DNA from: Streptomyces sp. PKU-EA00015
GTDB taxonomy: Bacteria; Actinomycetota; Actinomycetes; Streptomycetales; Streptomycetaceae
Assembly (NCBI RefSeq): GCF_013387495.1
Contig: NZ_JABZEE010000011.1
Span: forward strand, 186,001 to 250,000
Direction of reading: 5' to 3'
DNA length: 64,000 nucleotides
In this document: positions 34,847-45,822 of the stretch, piece after piece
Layout of the letters: each line of letters opens with the position of its first letter
Position numbering within the stretch: the stretch's first letter is position 1
Translations under genes and position numbers: made by a program
The notes under the pieces: model-generated
The model's database searches: none
Told to the model about the DNA's origin: nothing
The model's input: only the letters and a program-made list of their open reading frames with translations

Positions 34847-35700
34847 GCACCGCGACCACCACCAAGGACCTCGGCGACATCGAACTTCGCGCGCCGAGGG
34901 CGGAGGACCTGGCCGCCCTGCTGGTCGCCGGGGAGCGGCCGCCGCGTCCGAGCGCCTGGTCGGCGTCGCTGACGTTCGGCTGGCGCGCCATGCTCAAGAT
35001 CAAGCACGTGCCGGAGCAGCTGTTCGACGTGACGGCGTTCCCGATCATGATGGTGCTGATGTACACGTACCTCTTCGGAGGCGCGATCGCGGGCTCGGTC
35101 TCGGCGTACATCCAGTTCCTGCTGCCCGGCATCCTCACCATGAGCGTCGTGATGATCACGATGTACACGGGTGTCGCGGTCAACAACGACATCTCCAAGG
35201 GCGTCTTCGACCGCTTCCGTACGCTGCCGATCTGGCGGCCCGCCCCGATGGTCGGCTACCTCCTCGGCGACGTCGTGCGCTATCTGATCGCCTCCGTGGT
35301 CATGCTGGCCGTCGGCCTGGCCATCGGCTACCGCCCGGACGGCGGACCGGTCGGCATCGCGCTCGGCGTCGCGCTGCTGATGGTCTTCTCGTTCTCGTTC
35401 TCCTGGATCTGGACGATGTTCGGGCTGCTGCTGCGCACCGAGAAGTCGGTGATGGGCGTCAGCATGATGGTCATCTTCCCGATGACGTTCCTGAGCAACG
35501 TGTTCGTCGACCCGAAGACCATGCCGGGCTGGCTCCAGGCGTTCGTCAACAACAGCCCCGTCACCCATGTGGCCACCGCCGTACGCGAACTGATGGCAGG
35601 CAACTGGCCGGCGGCGGACATCGGCTGGTCCCTGGGCTGGTCCGCGGTGCTCGTGTTCGTGTTCGGCTCGGTGACGATGCGGCTCTACAACCGCAAGTAG
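34843..35700 (+). CDS. ABC transporter permease (DrrB type)
   Basis: The 285-residue ABC-2 type permease has about six membrane helices and the family segments [36 protein letters not shown] and [20 protein letters not shown]. The ATGA overlap with the ATPase gene gives coupled translation. Together they form a two-gene exporter; no biosynthetic genes are nearby to suggest a substrate. Confidence 0.92.
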   Translation: MSTATTTKDLGDIELRAPRAEDLAALLVAGERPPRPSAWSASLTFGWRAMLKIKHVPEQLFDVTAFPIMMVLMYTYLFGGAIAGSVSAYIQFLLPGILTMSVVMITMYTGVAVNNDISKGVFDRFRTLPIWRPAPMVGYLLGDVVRYLIASVVMLAVGLAIGYRPDGGPVGIALGVALLMVFSFSFSWIWTMFGLLLRTEKSVMGVSMMVIFPMTFLSNVFVDPKTMPGWLQAFVNNSPVTHVATAVRELMAGNWPAADIGWSLGWSAVLVFVFGSVTMRLYNRK

Positions 35701-35798
35701 GGCCCTGCCGCCCGGCCTTGACCTTCCTCGCGGGGGAGACTCCAGCATCGTGTCCGCCGGGCATCCCCGCCCGGCACGAGGAGGAAGGCCGGGCAGGC

Positions 35799-36134
35799 AT
35801 GGGGTTGCTGGCCATCGGTGCGTTCGCCCGCGCGTCGCGGCTGTCCGCGAAAGCGCTGCGGCGCTACGACGAGCTGGGGCTGCTGCCGCCCGCACGCGTC
35901 GACCCCTTCACCGGCTACCGGTACTACGACGACGCCCAGGTGGAGCGGGCCCGGCTCGTGGCGTGGCTGCGGCGGATCGGGATGCCGCTCGCCGGTGTCG
36001 GCCGGGTCTGCGACCTGGCGGAGACGGACACGGACGCCGCGGCCCATCAGGAACTGACGCGGGGCGCCCGGGGCGAGTCGCGGCGCACGGCGTCGGGCCG
36101 CACAGCCGTGCGCCCGTGCGCGGCGCCGCCGCCG
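35799..36134 (+). pseudogene. Truncated MerR-family regulator
   Basis: An intact MerR DNA-binding domain (LAIGAFARASRLSAKALRRY, VDPFTGYRYYDDAQVERARL, WLRRIGMPLAGVGRVCDLAE) is visible for about 85 codons. The usual coiled coil and C-terminal domain are then replaced by unrelated sequence, and there is no in-frame stop until deep inside the convergent gene (about 40031). Homologues I recall carry a longer effector part, sometimes PP2C-like. The missing end and stop suggest a deletion between this gene and the ATPase gene. It may once have controlled drrAB. Confidence 0.7.
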
Positions 36135-39100
36135 TCACAGGCGCCAGGTGACCGGCCGTGGCGGGCGGTAGGCGCACGACGCGCCCGTGGAGACCGATTC
36201 CCTCAGGTGCGCGGCCAGTTCGGGGTGGAGGCCGTCGAGGCGGCGCAGGGTGTCGCGGATGCGGGCCGTGACGGTCTTGCGGGCGCGTTCGGCCTCGTCG
36301 CCCAGGCGCCGGGTCCGGCCACCGAGCCCGGCGGCCGCACGCAACTCCTGGAGAAGCGCGGTGCGTTCGCGCCCGTACTCCTCGGCGCGGCGCTCGTCGC
36401 CACCGGCGGCCGCCCGGTCGATCTCCTCGTCGAGGCGCGCGAGGCGCTGCCGGTAGCGGTTCTTCGCCTCGTCGTCGAGCACCGGGTCCCCGCCGAGGCC
36501 GCGCGCGGCGACCACGGCCCCGCCGCCCTCGGGGGCGAGCAGCACCACGGCGGACAGGTCGTCCCCGGGGCGGGAGAGCAGGGTGTGCAGGTCCCGCAGC
36601 CCCTTGGCGTCGGGCACGTGCACGGCACGCCCCGCGAACGACAGCGCCCAGACGGCCCCGTCCCGCCGGAACTCCCCCACGGACGCGGACGCGGACGCGG
36701 GCCCGGCCCCCGGGGCCGACCGGGGCGCGGGCGGCTCGGACGGGGACGCGGCCCGTTCCTGCGGGTCGCGCAGGAGATGCGTCAGCCCCAGCTCCCGCGC
36801 CTCCCGCTCCGCGTCCGCCCTCAACGACCGTGCGGCCGCCTCACCTTCCGACGCCTCCAGCACATCGGCCAGTGCCGCACGGGCCCGCACCGACCAGGGC
36901 CGCGCCCGCAGCCGGTCCGCCGACGCGTACGCCGCCGTCAGCGCCCGGACCGCGTCCGCCGTCCGGCCCTGGGCCGCGTCCAGCAGCCCCCGCCACTGGT
37001 CGACCGGGCCGCTGATGTCGCACCCGTACAGCGAGACCACCCATTGCCCGGCGTACGGCTCCAGTGCCGCGCGGGCCCGCTCGATGGCGTCGTCGTCGCC
37101 CGAGGCCGCCGCCGTCTGCGCCCGCAGCCGCATCAGCAGCGGCGCGAACGCCCTCGGCAGCGACTCGGCACGCTCCTCGACCCCGTCCAGCAGCCGCCGC
37201 GCGAGACCGGCGTCGCCCCGCTCGACGGCCGTGATCCCCTCCAGCAGCTGCGGATACGGGTGCCCCACCTCCTCGAGACCCGACACGGCCTCGGCCGCTT
37301 CCTCCAGGCGGCCCGCCAGCAGCTTGAGGCCCCAGTCCATGTGGGACGTCATGAAGGCGAAGGCAGGGTGCTCGTGCCGGGTGCCGATCACCTGGTCCAG
37401 GAGCTGCCTGGCCTCGTCGAAGCGGCCCGCGAGGGCGGCGACCAACGAGCGGTCCACCGCGACGCCCAGCTCGAAGCGCCGCAGACCGCTCCGCTCGGCC
37501 AGGCCGACGAAGGTGTGCAGCTGCGTCAGATACCCCGGGTCGCCCAGCTCCAGCAGCGAGACCCAGCGCATCGCGGTGGCGTGCAGCTCCATCTCGGCGT
37601 TGTCCGTGCGGCGGGCGACCTCGGCCATCTCGTCCGTCAGGTCCAGCCGCTCGGCGGAGGTGCCGAGCCCCCAGATCGCGTCGTGCCGCGCCCACAGCGA
37701 GAACGACAGCGCGTCGTCGTCGCCCTCGCTGCGCGCCAGAGCGGTGCAGCGCACGGCCAGGTCCTGCGCGATCCGCTCGTGCGACAGGCCCGCGAGCTCC
37801 TCGCCGCCCCGGTCGACCAGCGCCTGGTAGGCGTCGCGCAGCAGCTGCCCGGTCCGTGCCCGCTGCCTGCCGCCCTGCACGTCGCTCTGGTTGTGGAGGG
37901 TGATCGCGACGCGTGCCAGCAGCTCGGGGGCGCCGAGCTCCTCCGCCAGGTCGGCGGCCCGGTCGAAGTGGCGCCAGGCGTCGATCTCGTCGCCTCTGTG
38001 GCGCAGCTCCGTGCCGAGGTCGAGGCAGACGAGCGCGGCCCGGCGCGCATCGGGCACGGCGGCCTGGAGCGCGCGGCGGTAGTGGCCGACGGCCTCCTCG
38101 CCGGCGAGCCGTCCGGACGCGTCGCGGGCTGCCGCCATCAGCAGCTCGACACGGCGCTCGCGCTCCAGCTCGTCGCCCGCGAGATGGGCGTGCCGTGCGA
38201 GGTCGGCGGGGAGGACCTTCTCGCTCAGGTCGGGCGCGGCCGCGACGGCCCGCACGACGGCCGCGTGCCGGGCGCGCGCGTCGGCCTCGTCCAGCGCCTC
38301 GTACAGCGTCTCCCGCACGAGGTCGTGGGCGAAGGCGAACCGGCCGCCCGTCCGCGGGGCCACCAGCCGCGCGGCGACGGCCCGCTCCAGCAGCCGGTCC
38401 ACCTGAGGCACGGGTGCCGCCGCTGCCGCCGCGAGCATCTGCCGGTGGAACTCCCGCCCCAGCACGGCCGCGGTGACGAGCAGCGCGCCGACCGGTCCGG
38501 GCAGCAGCGCGAGCCGCCGCCGGACCGCCTCGCGCACACCGGGGGCGACGGTGGTGACGGGCTGGCCGCTGTGCCAGATCCGGGCGGTCTGCTCGACGAA
38601 GAACGGATTGCCTCCGGTGCGCCGGTGGACCTCGTCGACGAGGCCGGGCCCGGCCTCGACACCGGCCGTCAGCTCGATGAGCGCGCCGACCTCGTCGCGC
38701 TCCAGGCCGGTGAGCGTGACCGTGGCGGCGGCCCGGGCGGCCAGCGGCAGGATCAGCTCCTGGAGGGGATGGTCGGCCGCCTCGACCTCCGCGTCCCGGT
38801 ACGTGCCGATGAGCAGCAGCCGCTCGAACCAGGTGTGCTGGGCGGCGAATTCCAGCAGGCGCAGGGACGCCGGGTCGGCCCAGTGCAGATCGTCCAGGAC
38901 GACGACCACGGGGCGCTGCTGCGAGACGGTGACCAGCGCCGTCGTCACCGCGTCGTACATCGGGAAGCTCTCGCCGCCGGCCTCCGCGTCGCCCGGCGTC
39001 TCCCCGAGCAGGACCGCGAGCAGCCCGCCCGCCGCCTTCTCGGCCTGTGCCCAGGCGTCCGCACCGGCTCCCCGCCGCAGCCCGCGCACGACCTGGACCC

Positions 39101-39323
39101 ACGGCCAGTAGCCCGGTGCGCTGTCCGAGTCCCAGCAGGAGCCGCCGAGCACGAGGGCGCCGCGCCGCCGGGCCTCGTCGGCCGCGGCGGTGACGAGGGT
39201 CGTCTTGCCGATGCCGGCCTCGCCGGTGACCAGCACCAGGCCCCCGTGGCTGTCCGTCGCCCGGCCGATCTCGGTCCGGAGGACGCCCGCGGGGTGGTCA
39301 CGCCCGATCAGTGCAGGGCTCAT
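36135..39323 (-). CDS. Large AAA/STAND-like ATPase regulator with winged-helix-like C-terminus
   Basis: The 1062-residue protein has an N-terminal AAA ATPase (Walker A GEAGIGKTTLV at about 34-44; Walker B VVVVLDDLHWAD near 140), a helical sensor region (EVHRRTGGNPFFVEQTARI), and a long TPR-like helical array (about 380-800). Its C-terminal actinobacterial domain has VWALSFAGRAVHVPDAKGLR, a coiled coil RQRLARLDEEIDRAA and the ending CAYRPPRPVTWRL. It lacks a LuxR helix-turn-helix; the C-terminal domain is the one seen in many Streptomyces LuxR/AfsR-like ATPases. A signalling role with ATP-driven oligomerisation is likely. Four 19-bp direct repeats lie 38 nt upstream of its start. Confidence 0.85.
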   Translation of the reverse strand: MSPALIGRDHPAGVLRTEIGRATDSHGGLVLVTGEAGIGKTTLVTAAADEARRRGALVLGGSCWDSDSAPGYWPWVQVVRGLRRGAGADAWAQAEKAAGGLLAVLLGETPGDAEAGGESFPMYDAVTTALVTVSQQRPVVVVLDDLHWADPASLRLLEFAAQHTWFERLLLIGTYRDAEVEAADHPLQELILPLAARAAATVTLTGLERDEVGALIELTAGVEAGPGLVDEVHRRTGGNPFFVEQTARIWHSGQPVTTVAPGVREAVRRRLALLPGPVGALLVTAAVLGREFHRQMLAAAAAAPVPQVDRLLERAVAARLVAPRTGGRFAFAHDLVRETLYEALDEADARARHAAVVRAVAAAPDLSEKVLPADLARHAHLAGDELERERRVELLMAAARDASGRLAGEEAVGHYRRALQAAVPDARRAALVCLDLGTELRHRGDEIDAWRHFDRAADLAEELGAPELLARVAITLHNQSDVQGGRQRARTGQLLRDAYQALVDRGGEELAGLSHERIAQDLAVRCTALARSEGDDDALSFSLWARHDAIWGLGTSAERLDLTDEMAEVARRTDNAEMELHATAMRWVSLLELGDPGYLTQLHTFVGLAERSGLRRFELGVAVDRSLVAALAGRFDEARQLLDQVIGTRHEHPAFAFMTSHMDWGLKLLAGRLEEAAEAVSGLEEVGHPYPQLLEGITAVERGDAGLARRLLDGVEERAESLPRAFAPLLMRLRAQTAAASGDDDAIERARAALEPYAGQWVVSLYGCDISGPVDQWRGLLDAAQGRTADAVRALTAAYASADRLRARPWSVRARAALADVLEASEGEAAARSLRADAEREARELGLTHLLRDPQERAASPSEPPAPRSAPGAGPASASASVGEFRRDGAVWALSFAGRAVHVPDAKGLRDLHTLLSRPGDDLSAVVLLAPEGGGAVVAARGLGGDPVLDDEAKNRYRQRLARLDEEIDRAAAGGDERRAEEYGRERTALLQELRAAAGLGGRTRRLGDEAERARKTVTARIRDTLRRLDGLHPELAAHLRESVSTGASCAYRPPRPVTWRL

Positions 39324-39360
39324 GCCGAAACCATAGGCGGCGTCACCGACAACGCCCGCG

Positions 39361-39436
39361 GAACCGGGAAACCCCCGCGGAACCGGGAAACGACCGCCGA
39401 ACCGGGAAACGACCGCAGAACCGGGAAACGACCGCG
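39361..39436. repeat. Four tandem 19-bp repeats upstream of the ATPase regulator
   Basis: Units start at 39361, 39380, 39399 and 39418. Each has GAACCGGGAAAC followed by NNCCGCN. They lie 38-113 nt upstream of the minus-strand start at 39323, in the likely promoter region. The spacing of about two helical turns would put a DNA-binding protein on one face of the helix. Confidence 0.9.
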
Positions 39437-39509
39437 GAAGGACGAGCCCCCGCCGGGCCCGCCCGACCGGGAAGCCCGTCAGGCGTGCCCGTGCACCGGG
39501 ATGCTCCCG

Positions 39510-39956
39510 TCAGTCCGTGTCCGCCTCGCCCCGCACCACCACGACCGGACAGGGGGCGTGCTGCGTGAGATGGAGCCCGACGGAGCCCAGCAGCGCCGCC
39601 TTGAACCCGCTGTACCCGCGGTCCCCGACGACCAGCAGTGTCGCCCCCTCGGCGCGCTCCATCAGGGCCTGCGCCGGGTTGCCGATGAGGACCTTCCGCG
39701 TGATCGCGGCCGCTGCCTCGGCGCCGATGGTCTGCTCCAGCGTGTCGTCGAGGATCCTGCCCGCCATCGCCTCCGGGTCGAAGTCGGCGGGCAGGGCGGG
39801 CACCATGGCCGCCCAGCCCGCCGCCGGGTACTCCCAGCTGATGACGGCTTCCAGGGGCTCACCCGTGAGCCCGGCCTGTCGCACCGCCCAGCGCAGTGCC
39901 CGGACGGACGGCTCGGAGCCGTCCACCCCCACGACGATCCTGCCCGCCTTCGCCAT
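39510..39956 (-). CDS. Universal stress protein (UspA family)
   Basis: The 148-residue single-domain USP has the N-terminal strand IVVGVDGSEPSVRALRWA and the ATP-binding motif VVGDRGYSGFKAALLGSVGLHL, i.e. the G-x2-G-x9-G-S/T pattern. ATP binding is therefore likely. ATG 39956 is chosen over the upstream ATG 39977 because GGAGG lies 7 nt before it. It lies upstream of the ATPase regulator on the same strand, with the 19-bp repeats between them. Confidence 0.9.
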   Translation of the reverse strand: MAKAGRIVVGVDGSEPSVRALRWAVRQAGLTGEPLEAVISWEYPAAGWAAMVPALPADFDPEAMAGRILDDTLEQTIGAEAAAAITRKVLIGNPAQALMERAEGATLLVVGDRGYSGFKAALLGSVGLHLTQHAPCPVVVVRGEADTD

Positions 39957-40027
39957 TCCGCCACCTCCGTGGTTCATGAACCCGAACTCGGTTCAAGCCT
40001 ACGGATAACCGGCCAAGGAGCCCAGAA

Positions 40028-40651
40028 CTAGGCAAAAAGGTCGGCGGCGACTGCTTCCTCCGGCGCGCCCTGGGCCGGGACGCCGGCCGCCGGGGCCAGC
40101 ACGCGGGCCAGCTCGCGCCCCGCCCGCGCGATGCGGTCCGGCAGCGTGGCGGTGAGCGCGTCGCCCGTGCCGCCCCAGTCCTCCGACGCCGCGTACACCG
40201 CCGTCGGTACGACCACCGCCCGCAGGTAGGCGAACAGCGGACGCAGGGCGTGCTCCAGCACCAGCGAGTGCCGGGCCGTCCCGCCGGTCGCGGCGATCAG
40301 GACGGGCTTGCCGCCGAGGGCATCGGGCTCGATCAGGTCGAAGAAGGACTTGAACAGCCCGCTGTACGAGGCCGTGAACACCGGCGTGACGGCGATCAGG
40401 GCGTCCGCCCCCGTCACCGCCTCGATCGCCTCCTCGAGCGCGGGCGCGGGGAAACCCGTCACGAAGTTGTTGGCGATCGGCACAGCCAGGTCGCGCAGCT
40501 CCACCACACGGACCTCCACCGGACGTCCGCTGCCCGCGAGTTCGCGGCGTACGGACTCGGTGAGCCGGTCGGCGAGCAGCCGCGTGGACGACGGCACGCT
40601 CAGCCCGGCGGAGACGACGACGAGGTTCAGCGGCTCGGCGGTGTGCGTCAT
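40028..40651 (-). CDS. FMN reductase, CE1759 family
   Basis: The 207-residue flavodoxin-like NAD(P)H:FMN reductase has LVVVSAGLSVPSSTRLLADR (flavin phosphate loop) and VTPVFTASYSGLFKSFFDLI. This is the CE1759 type, always found beside a CE1758-type luciferase-like monooxygenase. Its ATG overlaps the stop of that monooxygenase by 4 nt. It should supply reduced FMN to the partner. Confidence 0.9.
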   Translation of the reverse strand: MTHTAEPLNLVVVSAGLSVPSSTRLLADRLTESVRRELAGSGRPVEVRVVELRDLAVPIANNFVTGFPAPALEEAIEAVTGADALIAVTPVFTASYSGLFKSFFDLIEPDALGGKPVLIAATGGTARHSLVLEHALRPLFAYLRAVVVPTAVYAASEDWGGTGDALTATLPDRIARAGRELARVLAPAAGVPAQGAPEEAVAADLFA

Positions 40652-41775
40652 GACGACTCCTTCGTGTCACGGACGTCCGCGCTGCGGGCGTCCGTTTCCT
40701 GGGCGTCGCGGGCGGCGACGGCGGGGTGCAGGGGCGCGGTCTCGGGCACTCCGGCCGGCCGCAGGCGGGCGAACTCCTTGCGCAGCACCGGCACGACCTC
40801 CTCGCCGAGGATGTCGAGCTGCTCCAGCACCGTCTTCAGCGGAAGCCCGGCGTGGTCCATCAGGAACAGCTGGCGCTGGTAGTCGCCGACCGCGTCGCGG
40901 AAGCCGAGCGTGCGCTCGACGACCTGCTGCGGGGAGCCGACGGTCAGCGGCGTCTGCTCGGTGAAGTCCTCCAGCGACGGGCCGTGGCCGTAGACCGGCG
41001 CGTTGTCGAAGTAGGGGCGGAACTCCCTTACGGCATCCTGCGAGTTGCGGCGCATGAACACCTGGCCGCCGAGCCCGACGATCGCCTGCTCGGGTGTGCC
41101 GTGCCCGTAGTGCGCGTAGCGCTCGCGGTAGAGCGCGACCATCTTCTTGGTGTGGGACATGGGCCAGAAGATGTTGTTGTGGAAGAAGCCGTCGCCGTAG
41201 TACGCGGCCTGTTCGGCGATCTCGGGGGAGCGGATCGAGCCGTGCCAGACGAACGGCGGCACGCCGTCCAGCGGGCGCGGGGTCGCGGTGAAGCCCTGCA
41301 ACGGCGTGCGGAACTTCCCCTCCCAGTCGACCACGTCCTCCCTCCACAGCCTGTGGAGAAGCGCGTAGTTCTCGATGGCGAGCGGTATGCCCTGGCGGAT
41401 GTCCTGCCCGAACCACGGGTAGACCGGGCCGGTGTTGCCGCGGCCCATCATGAGGTCGACGCGCCCGTCGGCGATGTGCTGGAGGTAGGCGTAGTCCTCG
41501 GCGATCTTCACCGGGTCGTTGGTGGTGATCAGCGTGGTCGAGGTGGACAGGATCAGCCGGTCGGTCCTGGCCGCGACGTGCCCGAGGAGGGTGGTGGGGG
41601 ACGACGGCACGAAGGGCGGGTTGTGGTGCTCTCCCGTCGCGAAGACGTCCAGGCCGACCTCCTCCGCCTTCTCGGCGATGGCGATCGTGGCCTTGATCCG
41701 CTCGTGCTCGCTCGGCGTGCGGCCGGTGGTCGGGTCGGTCGTGACGTCCCCGACCGTGAAGATGCCGAACTGCAT
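40648..41775 (-). CDS. LLM flavin-dependent monooxygenase, CE1758 family
   Basis: The 375-residue TIM-barrel luciferase-like enzyme shows the N-terminal strand MQFGIFTVGDVT, GEHHNPPFVPSSP (typical LLM EHH motif) and the phosphate-binding region VDLMMGRGNTGPVYPWFGQD. It forms a two-component FMNH2-dependent monooxygenase with the downstream CE1759 reductase; the substrate is unknown. It is the first gene of the pair. Upstream lies an AT-rich repeat that probably controls both genes. Confidence 0.9.
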   Translation of the reverse strand: MQFGIFTVGDVTTDPTTGRTPSEHERIKATIAIAEKAEEVGLDVFATGEHHNPPFVPSSPTTLLGHVAARTDRLILSTSTTLITTNDPVKIAEDYAYLQHIADGRVDLMMGRGNTGPVYPWFGQDIRQGIPLAIENYALLHRLWREDVVDWEGKFRTPLQGFTATPRPLDGVPPFVWHGSIRSPEIAEQAAYYGDGFFHNNIFWPMSHTKKMVALYRERYAHYGHGTPEQAIVGLGGQVFMRRNSQDAVREFRPYFDNAPVYGHGPSLEDFTEQTPLTVGSPQQVVERTLGFRDAVGDYQRQLFLMDHAGLPLKTVLEQLDILGEEVVPVLRKEFARLRPAGVPETAPLHPAVAARDAQETDARSADVRDTKESS

Positions 41776-41799
41776 GGGGGCTCACCTCTCGGGCTGATG

Positions 41800-41826
41800 G
41801 TTGAATGTTGAACTATAGCCCCTCAA
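41800..41826 (-). promoter_or_regulatory. AT-rich repeat before the LLM pair
   Basis: A GTTGAAT-GTTGAAC direct repeat (41800-41813) is followed by TATAG and an inverted CTCAAC at 41822. This AT-rich island starts 24 nt upstream of the monooxygenase start and is a candidate promoter/operator. Confidence 0.4.
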
Positions 41827-41923
41827 CAAAGGCCCTCCGGTCCGTATTCCGCCCCGGCAGCCCCACCCCCGTACCCTGTCCCGTGGCCCCGGCCGGGGCC
41901 GGACCCGAGGACCGGAGGCTGCC

Positions 41924-42058
41924 ATGGGCGGACACGAGAGCGAGGAGTGGAAGGAGCGCGGCGTGGCGCTGCGCGTCTTCGTGTACGTGTTCGCGACCCA
42001 CCTCTTCGCGGGTTTCGTGTGGCTCCTCTTCTACGTCGGCGAGCACGCGCAGAAGTGA
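41924..42058 (+). CDS. Small membrane protein, DUF6126-like
   Basis: The 44-residue protein has a charged N-terminus (GGHESEEWKERGVALR) and a single membrane helix, VFVYVFATHLFAGFVWLLFY, ending in a short charged tail. GGAGG lies 5 nt before the ATG. It matches the pattern of a Streptomyces single-helix family (DUF6126). Function is unknown. Confidence 0.75.
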   Translation: MGGHESEEWKERGVALRVFVYVFATHLFAGFVWLLFYVGEHAQK

Positions 42059-42094
42059 CCCCGCCGCCGGCCCGCGGCACGACGCCCGCCGGGG

Positions 42095-42883
42095 TCAGCC
42101 GGTGCCGCCCGCGCCCGGGAAGAGCTGGCGGAAGGCGTCCGCCGACTCGGTGCCGGACCGCCCGAACGGCGCGTCGAAGTCCCAGACCAGGAACAGCAGG
42201 AACGCGATCAGCGCGCTGAACACCCCCGCCAGCAGCAGTTCACGGAACGAGCGGCCGATCTGCATCGTGAAGATCAGCCCGATGGTGACGACGGCCCCGC
42301 TGATCAGGCCGAACCAGACGATGCCCGGCAGGGTCTCCTCGGCGCCCGAGGCCCGGGCGCCTCGCGCGTCCTCGGCGGCGGCCACCTGGTCGAGCATCGG
42401 CTGGTACGCCTGCGCCTCCAGCTCGTTCGCCGGCTCGCGCTCCGCGACCCCGGTGCGCACGGTGGCCAGCAGCTCCGTCCCGCGCGGCGACAGCTCCTCC
42501 TGGTCGATCATCCGCGGCCACTCCTCCTGCACCACCTCCGAGACGTAGGCGTCGACGTTCGTCCGCAGCTGCTCCCGGAAGTCGGCCGGGTACACCTGGG
42601 CGCGCTGGGTGACCTCGTGCAGCGCCTGGGCCTCGGCGCGCACGGCGTCCTGGGCCGCCCCGCGGGCCTCCCAGACACCGGCGATCGCGAGGCCGAGCAC
42701 GATCGCGTACACGACGCCGACCATCATCACCATGTACTCGAGGACGTCGGGCGTCTGCGGCGTCCCGGCCGCCTCCATACCGTCCGCAAAGCCCCGCGTC
42801 CCGCGCTGTCCGAGGAGCGTGACGACGAGGACGACGGCGCAGGCGGCCGCCGTCACGGTGGCGAGCACCAGCCATTCGGTCAT
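42095..42883 (-). CDS. DUF4239 family membrane protein
   Basis: The 262-residue protein has four membrane segments: one at the N-terminus (LVLATVTAAACAVVLVVTLL), one near residue 55 (MVMMVGVVYAIVLGLAIAGV) and two near the C-terminus (IVWFGLISGAVVTIGLIF, LLLAGVFSALIAFLLFLVW). A soluble helical domain of about 110 residues lies between the pairs. This is the DUF4239 (bestrophin-like) architecture. Function is unknown. Confidence 0.8.
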   Translation of the reverse strand: MTEWLVLATVTAAACAVVLVVTLLGQRGTRGFADGMEAAGTPQTPDVLEYMVMMVGVVYAIVLGLAIAGVWEARGAAQDAVRAEAQALHEVTQRAQVYPADFREQLRTNVDAYVSEVVQEEWPRMIDQEELSPRGTELLATVRTGVAEREPANELEAQAYQPMLDQVAAAEDARGARASGAEETLPGIVWFGLISGAVVTIGLIFTMQIGRSFRELLLAGVFSALIAFLLFLVWDFDAPFGRSGTESADAFRQLFPGAGGTG

Positions 42884-42930
42884 GGGGGATCTCCCGGGGG
42901 GTGTGGTGAGGGCGTGGGGCGGAAGCGGAC

Positions 42931-43578
42931 TCAGGCGCGGCCGCGCCGTGCGGCGGAACCGGAACGGGGGCGCAGCATGGCCGCGGCGAGCACGGCCGGG
43001 GTCGTGGTCACCAGCATCAGCACGGTGAGAGGGGTGCCGTCCGCCTCGGGGCCCCGGAACGCGGGCCGGTAGGCGCGGACGGCGGCCGCCGGAGCCCGCG
43101 GCGGGGCGGCGGGCGGTTCGGCCGCGGGCGGCGGCTCATCGGGCGGCGGGGCCGGAGGCGCAGGGGGTGGCGACGGCGGCTCACTCGCAGGCGCAGGCGC
43201 AGGCGGGGGCGGGGGCGGGGGTGCGGGCGGTTCGGGGGCCGGCGGTTCCGGTGCGGAGGGCGGCTCGGGCGGCTCGTGAGCCGGGGGCTGCGGGGGCGGT
43301 GGTACGGGAGGGGCGGTCGGCGGCCGCTTCGGCGGAAGGCAGGCCCCGACGCCGATCGTCACGCCGAGGCCGATCCCCACCGGTCCCGGAAGGGACACGG
43401 ACACCGAGAGGGCCGGCGGCGGCCGATCCGCTTCCGCCTGCCGTCCGGGCGCGGACGCCGATACCCCGGCCCACTCCGGTCCGCTGGGGTCCTCGGACGC
43501 GGAGGTGCCGATGCCGACCCCCTGCGTGCCGAGAACCGCGACGATCCCGAGTGCGCTCACCTGCTGCCAACCCGCCAC
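42931..43578 (-). CDS. Pro-rich secreted or wall-spanning protein
   Basis: The 215-residue protein starts with a hydrophobic segment (VSALGIVAVLGTQGVGIG) resembling a signal peptide. A second hydrophobic stretch and a Pro/Glu/Ala tract of about 80 residues follow (PPAPEPPAPPPPPPPAPAPA). The C-terminal hydrophobic helix (LTVLMLVTTTPAVLAAAML) has a positive tail, which fits a membrane anchor. There is no sortase LPxTG motif. Function is unknown; a cell-wall-spanning spacer is plausible. Confidence 0.6.
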   Translation of the reverse strand: MAGWQQVSALGIVAVLGTQGVGIGTSASEDPSGPEWAGVSASAPGRQAEADRPPPALSVSVSLPGPVGIGLGVTIGVGACLPPKRPPTAPPVPPPPQPPAHEPPEPPSAPEPPAPEPPAPPPPPPPAPAPASEPPSPPPAPPAPPPDEPPPAAEPPAAPPRAPAAAVRAYRPAFRGPEADGTPLTVLMLVTTTPAVLAAAMLRPRSGSAARRGRA

Positions 43579-43695
43579 GGCGCAAACGGTAGAGGCCGGA
43601 ACGCGGTCGTATGCCCCAGATCACCCGTATGGATGATGAAAGCACTTTTTTCGACCGCGGGGACGATCGTCTTCGGCCGAGCGTGACCGAGTTCA

Positions 43696-43715
43696 TTTTG
43701 CACTTTGTTGCAAAA
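43696..43715. promoter_or_regulatory. Palindromic operator candidate upstream of fadH
   Basis: TTTTGCA and TGCAAAA form perfect 7-bp arms with a 6-nt spacer. It is an AT-rich palindrome in an otherwise GC-rich interval, 57 nt before the fadH start, as expected for a TetR- or MarR-type operator. Confidence 0.55.
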
Positions 43716-43741
43716 GGCTCCGGAGGGCGGCTAGAACTTGA

Positions 43742-45814
<2,073 letters not shown>

Positions 45815-45822
45815 GAACGCGT

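Noticed and set aside
39361..39436. Possible CRISPR array
   Set aside because: Units are 19 bp with no spacers and no cas genes nearby; these are tandem iterons.
35718..40031. Open frame of over 1400 codons on the plus strand
   Set aside because: Only its first 90 codons (MerR domain) are real; the rest is antisense to the ATPase regulator and USP genes.
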